A stretch of 64,000 nucleotides of DNA from Rhodopseudomonas sp. P2A-2r (GTDB taxonomy: Bacteria; Pseudomonadota; Alphaproteobacteria; Rhizobiales; Xanthobacteraceae), in contig NZ_CP110389.1 of NCBI RefSeq assembly GCF_026015985.1, forward strand, positions 744,001 to 808,000, given 5' to 3'. How positions within the stretch are numbered: position 1 is the stretch's first letter; every line of letters begins with the position of its first letter. This document shows, one piece after another, positions 10,542 through 19,691 of this stretch. The notes under the pieces were generated by a model. The model was given only the letters and a program-made list of their open reading frames with translations. It was not told the DNA's origin and ran no database searches. A program made the translations under genes and the position numbers.

Positions 10542-11807
10542 ATGGAAGCCGATGTTTTGTCGCGGATCACCGAAGAGCGGTGGCTCGAACTGACGACGGA
10601 GCTGATCCGTACCGGTCAGCCGCGCTCGGGCAACCCGCTCGATCCTGATCTGCCGCCGGCGGAGGAAGAAGCGATATCGATGCTAGTCGCCGGTAAGCTG
10701 GAAGCAATCGGGATGGAGGTCACTAAGCATTCGGCGCAGCCGCATCGGCCCAATGTGCTTGGCGTTCTGAAGGGACGGGACGGGGCGCCTTCGCTGATCA
10801 TCAACGACCATCTCGACACCTATCCGGTCGTGGAGCCGGAAAAGTGGCACATGACCGACTTTGATCCGTTTAAGGCCACACGACATGGCGACCTGCTTTA
10901 TGCGCGGGGAACGTCGGACACGCGCGGCAACCTGGCGGCATCGTTGCTCGCAGTCCAGGCTTTGGTCGAGGCCGGTGTCGTCCTCGATGGCACGCTGATG
11001 TGCTGCTACACCGTCGATGAGGAGCGCAACGGGACCGAAGGCTCCATCTACATGTTGCAGCAGGTCGGCCTCACCGCAGATTATGAAATCACTGCGGAGC
11101 CGACCGCGTGGGGCGATGTGGCGGACGACTGGGGCATGAATCTGTCGGTGGCTAATTCTGGTCACTGCTTGATCGAGGTCACGGTCAAAGGCATCAAATC
11201 GCACATCTGGCGTCCCGATATCAGCATCAATGCGATCACCGAGGCCAGCCGGCTGCTGCCGCAGTTGAAGGCGATGGCGTTTACCCACGTGCCGGCCGGC
11301 TTCATGGGGCACACCCCGCCTTGCTGTTCGGTTGTGCGAATTCGCGGCGGTCTGGCTGGCGAAATGCAATTCTCGCCGGATGCCTGCACCATCACGCTGG
11401 CCGTGGTCGGCATCGTGCCGGGCATGACGCTGGCCAGCGTGATTGCCGACATCGAGCAGGCCGCCCGCGACACGTTCGCGGGCCATAACGAGATCGGCGT
11501 CGATGTCCGGCAGGTGCCGGGCTCGCTGTTCGTCAATGCCACCGAACCGGTACCGATCGAGGAAGAACCCTGCAAGTCGCTGCGTGCGGTCTACCGCCAG
11601 CTGATGGGCCGCGAGCCCGGGGTCAACCGCAAGAACGCCTTCAACGACACGATCCGCTTTCGCGAGGCCGGCATCAATGCGGTGACCTTCGGTCCCGGCG
11701 AAGATGGCTGGGCGGTCGACAACGAGAACATCTCCATCACCAAGGCGGTGATGGCGACCAAGATCTACGCGCTGACCATCATGAAAGTGCTGGGGCTGCG
11801 GATGTAA
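10542..11807 (+). CDS. M20-family metallopeptidase / deacylase (ArgE/DapE-like)
   Basis: 421 aa from ATG 10542, where family similarity begins; ATG 10503 is an alternative and neither has a clear ribosome site. Metal ligands visible are His90 and Asp92 (NDHLDTYP), Asp126 (ARGTSDTRGN), the catalytic Glu160/161 (VDEERNGTEGS) and Glu186 (ITAEPT). The usual C-terminal His (aHt.nE) is replaced by WAVDNENI, so the metal site or numbering is atypical. M20 enzymes cleave N-acyl amino acids, carbamoyl groups or small peptides. Its stop overlaps the permease start (TAATG), so it is the first gene of an import operon. It probably deacylates the imported compound. Confidence 0.85.
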   Translation: MEADVLSRITEERWLELTTELIRTGQPRSGNPLDPDLPPAEEEAISMLVAGKLEAIGMEVTKHSAQPHRPNVLGVLKGRDGAPSLIINDHLDTYPVVEPEKWHMTDFDPFKATRHGDLLYARGTSDTRGNLAASLLAVQALVEAGVVLDGTLMCCYTVDEERNGTEGSIYMLQQVGLTADYEITAEPTAWGDVADDWGMNLSVANSGHCLIEVTVKGIKSHIWRPDISINAITEASRLLPQLKAMAFTHVPAGFMGHTPPCCSVVRIRGGLAGEMQFSPDACTITLAVVGIVPGMTLASVIADIEQAARDTFAGHNEIGVDVRQVPGSLFVNATEPVPIEEEPCKSLRAVYRQLMGREPGVNRKNAFNDTIRFREAGINAVTFGPGEDGWAVDNENISITKAVMATKIYALTIMKVLGLRM

Positions 11808-12646
11808 TGGCGGATCCTGGAGCGTCCTTGAGCGGGCCGCGCACCAACAGCCCTGGCCGGTTGCGAATGCCGCAGGTGTCGCGGTCCTTCCTGCTGTCGT
11901 CCCTGTCGGTTGCGGTCTTGCTCGGCACCTGGGTTCTGGTCACCGAGATGGGCTGGGCGAACGAATTGTTCCTACCGAAACCGCAGTCGGTCTGGGCGGC
12001 ATTCGTCAAAACGCTGACGCGCGGTTATCAAGGCTCGACGTTGATGGAGCACATTGGCGCCAGCCTGTACCGCATCCTGGTGGCGTTCGCGCTCGCCTGC
12101 CTGGTCGGGATCCCCTTGGGGGTGCTGATGGGCGTGTCGCGCGATGCGCGATCGTTGCTTAATCCGCTGATCGAATTCTACCGGCCGCTGCCGCCGCTCG
12201 GGCTCTACACGCTGCTGGTGATGTGGCTGGGTATCGGCGAGACATCCAAACTATCGCTGCTGTTCCTAGCGGGATTGCCCGGCATCGTGATCTCGACCAT
12301 TCAGGCCGTCTCGACGATTGATCCGATTTACGTACGGGCCGCCAAATCGCTCGGTGCCACGCGACGCGTCTTGGTGTTCGAGGTTTACCTGCCTGCCGCG
12401 GGCCCGATGATCCTTGCCGGCATGCGGATCTCACTGGGCTTCATCTACACCGTGCTGGTTGCAGCGGAAATTGTCGCCGCCTCCGCCGGCATCGGCTGGA
12501 TGATCTGGGATGCCGCCAAGTTCCTGATGTCCGACATCGTTATCATGGGCCTCATCGTGCTCGGGCTCACCGGCGTCGCGCTGGACTTCGCGATGCGCTG
12601 TGTCGGACGCGTGTTGATGCCCTGGACTTACCGCTCGCTTAGCTAA
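11807..12646 (+). CDS. ABC transporter permease (SsuC/TauC-like)
   Basis: 279 aa, starting inside the stop of the M20 gene. About six membrane helices and the BPD_transp_1 fold are present. The cytoplasmic EAA loop is visible as AAKSLGATRRVLVFEVYLPA with its conserved glycine. Similar to permeases of sulfonate/taurine/nitrate importers. The next gene encodes a matching receptor, but no ATPase follows before the transcription unit ends near 13765, so it must borrow an ATPase such as the one at 18807. Confidence 0.9.
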   Translation: MADPGASLSGPRTNSPGRLRMPQVSRSFLLSSLSVAVLLGTWVLVTEMGWANELFLPKPQSVWAAFVKTLTRGYQGSTLMEHIGASLYRILVAFALACLVGIPLGVLMGVSRDARSLLNPLIEFYRPLPPLGLYTLLVMWLGIGETSKLSLLFLAGLPGIVISTIQAVSTIDPIYVRAAKSLGATRRVLVFEVYLPAAGPMILAGMRISLGFIYTVLVAAEIVAASAGIGWMIWDAAKFLMSDIVIMGLIVLGLTGVALDFAMRCVGRVLMPWTYRSLS

Positions 12647-12710
12647 ATTCCGGGCCGCCGAAAGGGGAGGTGGCCCGGTGCAAAACGTCCCCGTATTTCA
12701 GGAGAGAACG

Positions 12711-13718
12711 ATGAAGAGACTGCTCGCTTCACTCGCCACTGCGACGGCCGTTCTGACCAGCGCGGCATTCGCGGCCGACAAGCCAACCAAAGTGACGGTC
12801 GGTTATCTCAACCTGGTCAACGCGCAGCTCGTCACCAAGAACCTTGGCTTGCTTGCCAAGGAGATGCCGGGCGTCGAGATCAAATATGTCAAGGTGGGCG
12901 GCGGCGGCGATATGCTGCGGGCCATCGCTGGCAGCGACGTCGATTTCGGTGGCCTCGGTAATCCGCCGACTGCAATCGGCGCCACGCGCGCGCTGCCGAT
13001 AAAGGGCATCCTGGTGCTCAACATGCTCGACTACGTCGAGTCGATGGTTGTCCGGACTTCGAAGAATATCAAGTCGCTCAAGGATCTGAAAGGCAAGACG
13101 GTCGCAGCGCCATTCGGCTCGACGACCCATTACCTTCTATTGCAGGCGCTCAAGAAGGAAGGCGTCGATCCATCGTCGATGAAGATCCTGGACCTGCCAC
13201 CGGCGGACATCGCCTCTGCCTGGCTCCGCGGCGACCTCGACGCCGCGTGGTTCTGGGAGCCCAATCTCGACAAGACTGTCAAGAACGACGGCAATATCCT
13301 GATCACCTCCGGCGACATGCTCCGGAAAGGCTACCCGACGTGGGACATCGGTGTGGTCATGAATGCATTTGCCGAGAAGTACCCAGATTATGTCGTTAAA
13401 TTTGTCAGGGCGGAATGCGCGGGGATCGATTTCTGGCTGAAAAATCCGGAGAAGACCGCCGAAATCATCGCTGACGAGCTTTCGTTGCCGATCGCGGATG
13501 CAACGCGAATGATGAAAGGGACGTCGATGGTTGCGTGCGACAAGCAACTGACTGCGCCCTATCTCGGGACGTCCGCGAAAAAGGGTGAGTTTGTCGATAC
13601 GTTGCTGGCGACCGCCGATTTTCTTGTAAAGCAGGAAAGGCTGCCCAAGCTGCTGCCGCGCAAGGACTTTGAGGCCTTTATTGTGCCCGGCTATGTCGAG
13701 AAAGTGCTGGGCAAGTAA
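12711..13718 (+). CDS. ABC transporter substrate-binding protein (TauA/SsuA-like)
   Basis: 335 aa from the ATG at 12711, preceded by AGGAGAG at good spacing. The signal peptide ends near residue 21 (SAAFA). Periplasmic-binding domain features are KVTVGYLNLVNAQLV, the GGGGDMLRAIAGSDVDF loop and LKGKTVAAPFGSTTHY, which together are typical of the taurine receptor group. It binds a small sulfonate, nitrate-like or thiamine-precursor-like ligand; which one cannot be read from sequence. It lies 64 bases after the permease and is followed by a hairpin at 13738-13765. Confidence 0.88.
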   Translation: MKRLLASLATATAVLTSAAFAADKPTKVTVGYLNLVNAQLVTKNLGLLAKEMPGVEIKYVKVGGGGDMLRAIAGSDVDFGGLGNPPTAIGATRALPIKGILVLNMLDYVESMVVRTSKNIKSLKDLKGKTVAAPFGSTTHYLLLQALKKEGVDPSSMKILDLPPADIASAWLRGDLDAAWFWEPNLDKTVKNDGNILITSGDMLRKGYPTWDIGVVMNAFAEKYPDYVVKFVRAECAGIDFWLKNPEKTAEIIADELSLPIADATRMMKGTSMVACDKQLTAPYLGTSAKKGEFVDTLLATADFLVKQERLPKLLPRKDFEAFIVPGYVEKVLGK

Positions 13719-13737
13719 TCGCCGGAAACATCGATCG

Positions 13738-13765
13738 GGCGGGGCACGCGACGACGTGCTCCGCC
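13738..13765 (+). terminator. Hairpin after the first receptor gene
   Basis: GGCGGGGCACG, loop CGACGA, then CGTGCTCCGCC: an 11-bp stem with one G-U pair, 19 bases after the receptor stop. Only a weak T stretch follows, so it is a probable terminator or 3'-end stabiliser. Confidence 0.55.
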
Positions 13766-13824
13766 TTGCCAAGTGGGGGGATAGTTCATAGCCTTTCGGA
13801 CGATCACGCTGATCTGGAGAACGT

Positions 13825-14550
13825 ATGGTTCGCAACGCAGGCAATCTGGCCCATGGAGCCGCTTGTCCTGGCGATGCGCGCGATGTGAGGGTTGATCGTT
13901 ACCTGCTCAAGGCGTTGGCCAGGCCCGATCTCGATCTGGTCATGTCGACGGGCGCCGTCTTCACCTACGAGAATCGCGACTATCTGCTGCGTGAGGGTGA
14001 AACCGGTGACGGCATCTATATCATCCTGAGCGGTGTGGTGGAGAGCACCTTTACCGGCCAACACGGCCGCGAATTGATGCTTGCAACCTGGCATGAGGGA
14101 GACTTTGTGGGCGCACCCTATGTGCTCGGCGATCACCGCCACAGTTGGTCGGCAAGGTCGCTGGGGCGGGTCGAGGCGCTGCACCTCGATCAGGGCGCCA
14201 TCCGCAGGCTGATCGGGCTGTCACCGGCGTTCGCCGTAGCGCTGATCGAAAGCCTTGGATTCAAGGGCGAAACCTATTCCGCGCTGGCCCAGATGCTGGG
14301 CGGCCAGAAAGTCGGCGAGCGGCTGGCCCTGTTGCTCCTCAATCTGTGCGAGAACGCCGCCACGTTGGGCGGCAACTCGGTCTCGTTGGGGCGTATTACA
14401 CAAGCGAACCTAGCAAGAATGATCGGAGCGACGCGGCAATCGATCAGCCTTGCCTTGAATCGTCTGGAGGACGAAGGCGTCATTACTGCGCACGCGACAA
14501 CGATGGTCGTTAACGACATCGCCGAGTTGAGGCGCGAGGCGGGCCATTGA
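13825..14550 (+). CDS. Crp/Fnr-family transcriptional regulator (first copy)
   Basis: 241 aa. The cyclic-nucleotide-binding fold spans ~30-145 (LREGETGDGIYIILSGVVES). A C-terminal winged HTH follows (ITQANLARMIGATRQSISLALNRLEDEGVI). The recognition helix TRQSISLAL lacks the E..SR and RE..R signatures of classic FNR and CRP. There is no N-terminal cysteine cluster, so oxygen sensing through Fe-S is unlikely. A paralogue lies at 24490 in the same island. Both are candidates to bind the GCAATTAATTGC palindromes found around it. Confidence 0.9.
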   Translation: MVRNAGNLAHGAACPGDARDVRVDRYLLKALARPDLDLVMSTGAVFTYENRDYLLREGETGDGIYIILSGVVESTFTGQHGRELMLATWHEGDFVGAPYVLGDHRHSWSARSLGRVEALHLDQGAIRRLIGLSPAFAVALIESLGFKGETYSALAQMLGGQKVGERLALLLLNLCENAATLGGNSVSLGRITQANLARMIGATRQSISLALNRLEDEGVITAHATTMVVNDIAELRREAGH

Positions 14551-14594
14551 TCCGAGTGCCTGACGCCGGCACGACGACTTTAGCGACCGGCCTG

Positions 14595-14606
14595 ACAATT
14601 AATTGC
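14595..14606. promoter_or_regulatory. Palindromic box ACAATTAATTGC upstream of TauE-like gene
   Basis: 11 of 12 positions match GCAATTAATTGC. It is centred about 95 bases before the ATG at 14695. Part of a family of boxes in this island; a Crp/Fnr operator is inferred from position and symmetry. Confidence 0.5.
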
Positions 14607-14694
14607 TCCTTTTTGCCATGGAAGTATCCCACCGTTCCGCCGGGAGGGACATGCGTTCTTCCGCCATGGGCAGATCGTTTTCGGCCACCAGTTG

Positions 14695-15450
14695 ATGATC
14701 GAAATATCGATTGAGCGGGATCTTTTGGTCATTTTCATCGCAGGAATCTTCGGAGGAATTGTTCGCGGCTACTCGGGATTCGGCTTCGCGCTGGCGGCGA
14801 TGCCGATCCTGACCATCGTGGTCTCTCCGGCTATCGCGGTGCCTGCGGTCTTCCCGCTGGAGTGCCTGATCGGGCTTTCGACCTTGCCGCGCGAGCAGGT
14901 TAACGTGGATCTGAGCGTGCTCAAATGGCTGGCTCTCGGGTCGTTGATCGGCACGCCGCTCGGCATCGGCGTTTTGTCTCTGATGCCGGCAAACCCGATG
15001 CGTCTTGCCGTCGCTCTGGCGGTCGGGGCGGCGACGTTCAGAGCCTGGCGGGGGATGCGGGAAACCATGGCCGAGAACCCCTCGAATCTGGCCTTAATCG
15101 GCTTCCTGTCGGGCTGCCTCAATGGCGGGACGGGTCTGAGCGGGCCGCCTGTGATTGTTTCCCTGCTCGGCAGCAACATGCCGGTGATCGCGGCGCGCGC
15201 CACATTAATTGCCTTCATCGCGATGAGCGCAGGGTTTGGCGTCGTTCTCTCCGCCGCGCACGGAGCTTATTCGCTGCATGTCGCGCGCATCAGCCTCATG
15301 ATGGCGCCGGCGGCGGCAGCGGGCTGTGCGCTTGGCCTGTTCGCCTTCTCCTATGGACCGCGCCATTGTTATCGTTCGATTTCGCTCTCGCTTCTCGCCG
15401 TCGCCATGACCATTGCCGTTGTTACGGCGACCCTCGCCATGATCAATTAA
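14695..15450 (+). CDS. TauE/SafE-family anion (sulfite) exporter
   Basis: 251 aa from ATG 14695; the TTG three bases earlier is possible. Seven to eight hydrophobic helices are seen, with the family's repeated glycine-rich motifs (FGGIVRGYSGFGFALAAMPI near the start and the second-half GFLSGCLNGGTGLSGPPVI). TauE/SafE members export sulfite or sulfoacetate, or other small organic anions, across the inner membrane. An island rich in sulfonate-type importers fits disposal of sulfite from desulfonation; this is an inference. A palindromic box precedes it and an amidase follows 39 bases after its stop. Confidence 0.85.
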   Translation: MIEISIERDLLVIFIAGIFGGIVRGYSGFGFALAAMPILTIVVSPAIAVPAVFPLECLIGLSTLPREQVNVDLSVLKWLALGSLIGTPLGIGVLSLMPANPMRLAVALAVGAATFRAWRGMRETMAENPSNLALIGFLSGCLNGGTGLSGPPVIVSLLGSNMPVIAARATLIAFIAMSAGFGVVLSAAHGAYSLHVARISLMMAPAAAAGCALGLFAFSYGPRHCYRSISLSLLAVAMTIAVVTATLAMIN

Positions 15451-15489
15451 ATCGCAATATGTGCGGCAGCCTGCCCAAGGAAATTCCAC

Positions 15490-16863
15490 ATGGACCTCGC
15501 GTTGATCGACTTCAGTTTTGCTTCAGTTCGTTCGGCACTGGCGCGCGGCGTATCGGCCGATAGGATCGTCGAGGAAGCCTGCCGCCGCGCGCAAGCCTGC
15601 GCGGAGGATGGCATATTCACCTCGCTCGTCCCGCCGGCGCAGGCCACCGAGCGGGCCCGGCAGTTGCAAGCCAGGGCCGATGCCGGTGAAAATCTGCCTC
15701 TGCTCGGCCTGCCGTTTTCGGTCAAGGATAGCATTCACGTTGCCGGGATGATCACCACCAGCAACTGTGCGGCGCTGCAATTGAAGCCGGAGGACTCCGC
15801 CTTTGCCGTCACGCGCCTGGAGGACGCCGGCGCGGTCCTGATCGGCAAGAACACGCTGGACCAGTTCGCCACCGGCCTGAACGGGACCCGAAGCCCCGAG
15901 CCGCTGTGCCGCAATGCGATCAACCCGGCCTACATTCCTGGCGGCTCCAGTTCCGGCTCTGCGGTCGCTGTGGCGCGTGGTATCGTCGCGTTTTCGCTCG
16001 GGACGGACACTGGTGGCTCGGGGCGGGTGCCCGCGGCTTGCAACGGCATCATTGGCCTGAAGCCGACCATCGGTCTCGTGAGCTCGCGTGGACTGCTATA
16101 CAATAACCGTTCGTTCGACTGCATTCCGGTGTTTACGACACTGTGCGACGAGGCTTACGAAATTCTCGAACACATCGCCGGATTCGATGTCGAGGACCCG
16201 CTCAGCCGCAGCGATGCGGATGCCATCGACCTGCAGGCCCGGCCGTCGGAGCCGCTGACGATCGCTGTTCCGCGTGCGGACCAGATGACGTTCTTCGGCG
16301 ATGAGGAAGCGCGCAGGACGTACGAGGTCAATCTCGCGCTGCTGCAGTCGATGGGGCACCAGTTGCGGCCCATCGACTTCACGCTGTTCGAGGCGGCGGG
16401 CCGTCTGGTCTTTCAGAGCGCCATGGTCGCGGAACGCCTGATCGACTACAAGGACGTCGTCGAAAACCATCGGGACGCCATTCATCCGGCGGTTTGGGCT
16501 GCGGTCGAGCCCGGCTTCAAATACACCGCGATGGACGCCTTCGAGACGCTGTATGCGATCAAGGCGCTGCAGCGCAAAGCACTCCTGCTGCTCGAGGGAT
16601 GCAGCGCCATGGTGGTGCCGACCGTGCCGACTGTGTTCACCATCGATCAGATGCTGGCGGACCCGATGGCGCTCAATACTGCGATGGGCACCTATACCTA
16701 TTTCGTCAATCCGCTGGACATGTGCGCAGTGGCCGTTCCCGGCAAGGCTCGCGCCGACGGCCTGCGCTCTTCACTTTGCTTCGTCGCACGCTCAGGGGCT
16801 GATGGCCTGGTGCGGACGCTCGGGCGCACGTTCGAACGACAGGTCGCAGCCACGGGACAATAG
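15490..16863 (+). CDS. Amidase-signature enzyme (AtzF/allophanate hydrolase-like)
   Basis: 457 aa. The Ser-cisSer-Lys triad is present: Lys79 in FSVKDSIHVAG, the cis-Ser in GGSSSGS (151-157), and the nucleophile Ser177 in TDTGGSGRVPAACN. Length and the GLKPTIGLVSSRGL segment resemble the amidase domain of allophanate hydrolases and related small-amide hydrolases. It lacks the C-terminal extension of full allophanate hydrolase. Following the TauE-like exporter in the same direction, it may hydrolyse an amide released from the imported compound. Confidence 0.88.
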   Translation: MDLALIDFSFASVRSALARGVSADRIVEEACRRAQACAEDGIFTSLVPPAQATERARQLQARADAGENLPLLGLPFSVKDSIHVAGMITTSNCAALQLKPEDSAFAVTRLEDAGAVLIGKNTLDQFATGLNGTRSPEPLCRNAINPAYIPGGSSSGSAVAVARGIVAFSLGTDTGGSGRVPAACNGIIGLKPTIGLVSSRGLLYNNRSFDCIPVFTTLCDEAYEILEHIAGFDVEDPLSRSDADAIDLQARPSEPLTIAVPRADQMTFFGDEEARRTYEVNLALLQSMGHQLRPIDFTLFEAAGRLVFQSAMVAERLIDYKDVVENHRDAIHPAVWAAVEPGFKYTAMDAFETLYAIKALQRKALLLLEGCSAMVVPTVPTVFTIDQMLADPMALNTAMGTYTYFVNPLDMCAVAVPGKARADGLRSSLCFVARSGADGLVRTLGRTFERQVAATGQ

Positions 16864-16967
16864 TTCCACGACATGCTGCGGCTCTGGAACGAACGTGTCG
16901 TGCCGCATCGCCAGGCGTGCCGGCGACTGCTTTTGCCAGTCGGCGTCACTGCTTCGACCGGCCGGTG

Positions 16968-16980
16968 TCGATTAATTGCT
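16968..16980. promoter_or_regulatory. Palindromic box TCGATTAATTGCT upstream of second receptor
   Basis: The core GATTAATTGC matches the recurring GCAATTAATTGC box well on its right half. It lies 64-76 bases before the ATG at 17044. Inferred operator for one of the island's Crp/Fnr proteins. Confidence 0.45.
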
Positions 16981-17043
16981 TTGGCATTTTTGGCGGTGAA
17001 CTAGCTTACCGCCTACCAAACCTCGAATGGTCCGGAGCTTCGT

Positions 17044-18039
17044 ATGTTGGACGTCAGAACGGCCGCCTTCACTGCTGCGATCTTGCTTGCGTCGGTCTTT
17101 CGACCGGATCCGGCGTCTGCCGAATTGCTGAAGGCAAGGCTCGCCCAGAATTTGGGTCCGATCTCCGGCGTCGTCATCGTCGCCAGGGAGCAAGGCTTTT
17201 TCGAAAGGCGCGGGCTCGATATCTCGGTCAGCAACTTCACCTCCGGGAAGCAATGCCTCGACACCGTGGTCGGTGGCGGTGCTGACATTGCCACAACGGC
17301 GGAGGCCCCGGTGACGGCGGCGGCGATGGCCGGTCAGTCGATCGCCTTCCTCGCCCGCATGGAATATTCCGACCTCAAGACGATCGTGGCCAGCAAGGCG
17401 GGCGTCAAGAGCAAGGCCGACCTCAAGGGCAAGAAGATTGCGTTCACCGCCGGGACCGGAAGCGAGGTCTATACGTTGGCGTTGCTGGCGAGTGCCGGGT
17501 TGAAGAAGGAGGATGTCACGCTGGTCAACCTGCGACCGCAGGAGATGCTGCCAGCGCTGGTGGCCGGCAGCATCGATGCTTTCGATACCTGGGAGCCGCA
17601 CATTGCCAATGCCAAGAAGACATTGGGACCGGACGTGGCGCAGATCGACACCAAGGGCATCTATTCGGAGACGTTCAATATCGTCGTGATGCGTGACTAT
17701 CTGGAAAAGAACGGCCCTCTGGTTGAGAAATTCCTGGCCGCCATGCTCGATGCGGAAGCCTGGATGAAGTCCAATCCGGAGGAGGCGATCACGGTCGTCT
17801 CAAAGGCCGTTGGGATCAAGCGCGAAGAACTGGCACCGATCTGGACGGACTATGTCTATCAGGTCACGCTGGACGACAAGCAGATCGACATTCTCAAGGC
17901 TCATGCGGCCTGGCGGCTCGCGAGCGGAAATCATCCGCCGGGCGCAACGATGCCGGACTTTCTCAAGGTGCTGGAGCCTGGTCCGCTGAAGAAGCTCGAT
18001 CCGACCCGCGTGACCTACTCCGGCCAGCGCGGCGGCTAG
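17044..18039 (+). CDS. ABC transporter substrate-binding protein (SsuA-like)
   Basis: 331 aa with a signal peptide ending near residue 26 (DPASA). SsuA/NMT1-type features: an EQGFFERRGLDISV segment, GGGADIATTAEAPV (ligand loop), LKGKKIAFTAGTGSEVY and FDTWEPHIANA. It heads a three-gene importer with the permease 9 bases downstream and the ATPase overlapping that. It could also serve the orphan permease at 11807. Ligand is likely a sulfonate or related small anion, by family only. Confidence 0.9.
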   Translation: MLDVRTAAFTAAILLASVFRPDPASAELLKARLAQNLGPISGVVIVAREQGFFERRGLDISVSNFTSGKQCLDTVVGGGADIATTAEAPVTAAAMAGQSIAFLARMEYSDLKTIVASKAGVKSKADLKGKKIAFTAGTGSEVYTLALLASAGLKKEDVTLVNLRPQEMLPALVAGSIDAFDTWEPHIANAKKTLGPDVAQIDTKGIYSETFNIVVMRDYLEKNGPLVEKFLAAMLDAEAWMKSNPEEAITVVSKAVGIKREELAPIWTDYVYQVTLDDKQIDILKAHAAWRLASGNHPPGATMPDFLKVLEPGPLKKLDPTRVTYSGQRGG

Positions 18040-18048
18040 AGATCGGCG

Positions 18049-18810
18049 ATGACCAGCGGGCAAGCGCAGCGCCTCAATACGGCGATCTCGATATTGTCGA
18101 TTCCGTTGTTTTTCGGCGTCTGGGAGCTGGTTTCGCGTTCCCACATCGTCAACATCGTGCTGTTCCCGCCGCCTTCGGTGGTCGCAGTGGCGATGGTCGA
18201 GTGGATCAAGAGCGGCCAGTTCGCCATTGACCTTGCGGTCAGTGTCTATCGGGTCGTGGCCGGCTTCCTTCTCGGGGCGTCTGTCGGCGTCGTCTTCGGG
18301 GTTTTGACCGGTCAGTTCCAGCTGTTTTCCAGCCTGTTTTCCCCGATCTTCCATATCCTGCGGCCGATCCCACCGATAGCCTTCGTACCGATCGTGATCC
18401 TGTGGTTCGGGTTGTCCGAGACCGGAAAGATCTTCCTGGTGTTCTGGGGCGTGTTCTTCACGGTTTGGCTAACCACCCACATCGGCGTGCAGAAGATCGA
18501 TCGCGGCCTCATTCGCGCGGCGCTGATGCTGGGTACGCCCCGGCGCCGCATGCTCGGTGAGATCGTCCTGTTCGGGGCCTTGCCCTATATCGCGGTTGGC
18601 CTGCGGAACGCCGTCAGCATTTCCTTCTACACACTGGTGGCCGCCGAACTCGCCGGGTCGCTGGCCGGGATCGTGTACCGCATCGAAATTGCCCAGCAGA
18701 ACCTGCAGACCGGGCAGGTGATGGGCGGCCTCGTCGCGCTGGGGGCCGTCTCCTTCCTGGCTGATCGCGGCTTCGCCGCCTTGACCCAGCGTCTGGTATG
18801 GTGGCGATGA
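18049..18810 (+). CDS. ABC transporter permease (SsuC-like)
   Basis: 253 aa, six predicted helices. The EAA loop is seen as RAALMLGTPRRRMLGEIVLFG. RPIPPIAFVPIVILWFGL is typical of the sulfonate/nitrate permease group. Its stop overlaps the ATPase start in an ATGA junction at 18807-18810. Confidence 0.92.
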   Translation: MTSGQAQRLNTAISILSIPLFFGVWELVSRSHIVNIVLFPPPSVVAVAMVEWIKSGQFAIDLAVSVYRVVAGFLLGASVGVVFGVLTGQFQLFSSLFSPIFHILRPIPPIAFVPIVILWFGLSETGKIFLVFWGVFFTVWLTTHIGVQKIDRGLIRAALMLGTPRRRMLGEIVLFGALPYIAVGLRNAVSISFYTLVAAELAGSLAGIVYRIEIAQQNLQTGQVMGGLVALGAVSFLADRGFAALTQRLVWWR

Positions 18811-19598
18811 CATTGCAACTGGTCACTAACTCCCTGAAGGTTCAAGACAGCACGGCGTCTGCGGTGCTGGAAATCGATGTCGACGACGTCAGCATTGTCT
18901 TCGACTCGGCGAAGGGTCAGCTCGTTGCGGCCGACCGTGTCTCGTTCCAGATCAGGCGTGGCGAATTCGTCTGCCTGCTCGGCCCGTCCGGCTGCGGTAA
19001 GTCCACCGTCCTCAATACGATCGCAGGGTTCGAGACGCCCTATTCCGGCCAGGTGAGAATTGGCGGTGTCCCGGTGACGGGACCGGGCCCGGACCGAGGC
19101 ATGGTGTTCCAGCAGCCCCATCTGTTTCCCTGGAAGTCGGTGCGCAGCAACATCGCCCACGGGCCCAGCATGCTGGGCAAGACGGCCAGGGAAGCGACCG
19201 CGATCGCCAACGACCTAATCGCCATGGTCGGCCTCAACCGGTTCGCCGATGCCTATCCACACACGCTGTCGGGTGGCATGCAGCAGCGCGTCGCAATTGC
19301 CCGCGCCCTGGCCAACCGGCCGGCTGTGCTGTTGATGGATGAGCCGTTTGGTGCGCTCGATGCGCAAACCCGGATTGTCATGCAGGAGAGTCTGCTGGCG
19401 CTCTGGGGGCAGGTCAGCACCACCATCGTCTTCGTCACCCACGACATCGACGAGGCCATCTTCCTGGCCGACCGGGTTTTGCTCATGAGTGCCGGTCCCG
19501 GCCGAATCCTGCGCGATCTGCGTATCGACCTGCCGCGGCCGCGATCCGGCGAAGTCGTGCTGGACAGCGCCTACATCGGCTTGAAAAAGAGTGCCTAG
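18807..19598 (+). CDS. ABC transporter ATP-binding protein (SsuB/TauB-like)
   Basis: 263 aa from ATG 18807, which overlaps the permease stop as ATGA; ATG 18798 is an in-frame alternative. Walker A is GPSGCGKST, the signature LSGGMQQR, Walker B VLLMDEPFGALD, and the H-loop VTHDIDEA. FQQPHLFPWKSV is characteristic of nitrate/sulfonate/taurine ATPases. It energises the permease at 18049 and is the nearest candidate for the ATPase-less unit at 11807-13718. Confidence 0.93.
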   Translation: MTLQLVTNSLKVQDSTASAVLEIDVDDVSIVFDSAKGQLVAADRVSFQIRRGEFVCLLGPSGCGKSTVLNTIAGFETPYSGQVRIGGVPVTGPGPDRGMVFQQPHLFPWKSVRSNIAHGPSMLGKTAREATAIANDLIAMVGLNRFADAYPHTLSGGMQQRVAIARALANRPAVLLMDEPFGALDAQTRIVMQESLLALWGQVSTTIVFVTHDIDEAIFLADRVLLMSAGPGRILRDLRIDLPRPRSGEVVLDSAYIGLKKSA

Positions 19599-19652
19599 AC
19601 CTCATTCGCACCGAAAGCCGGCGTTCCTTCGAACAGCAGGCGATCAGCTAGA

Positions 19653-19678
19653 GTTGCGCTGCGAGTTCGCAGCGTAAC
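19653..19678. terminator. Hairpin between convergent genes
   Basis: GTTGCGCTGCG, loop AGTT, CGCAGCGTAAC: an 11-bp stem with one G-U pair, between the ATPase and the HEAT-repeat gene on the other strand. It could end transcription from both sides. There is no strong T-run on either strand. Confidence 0.45.
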
Positions 19679-19691
19679 CAGGGGTGATCGG

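Noticed and set aside
15442..15455. TCAATTAAATCGC as a further Crp/Fnr box before the amidase
   Set aside because: The half-site spacing does not match the other boxes and it overlaps the TauE-like stop codon.
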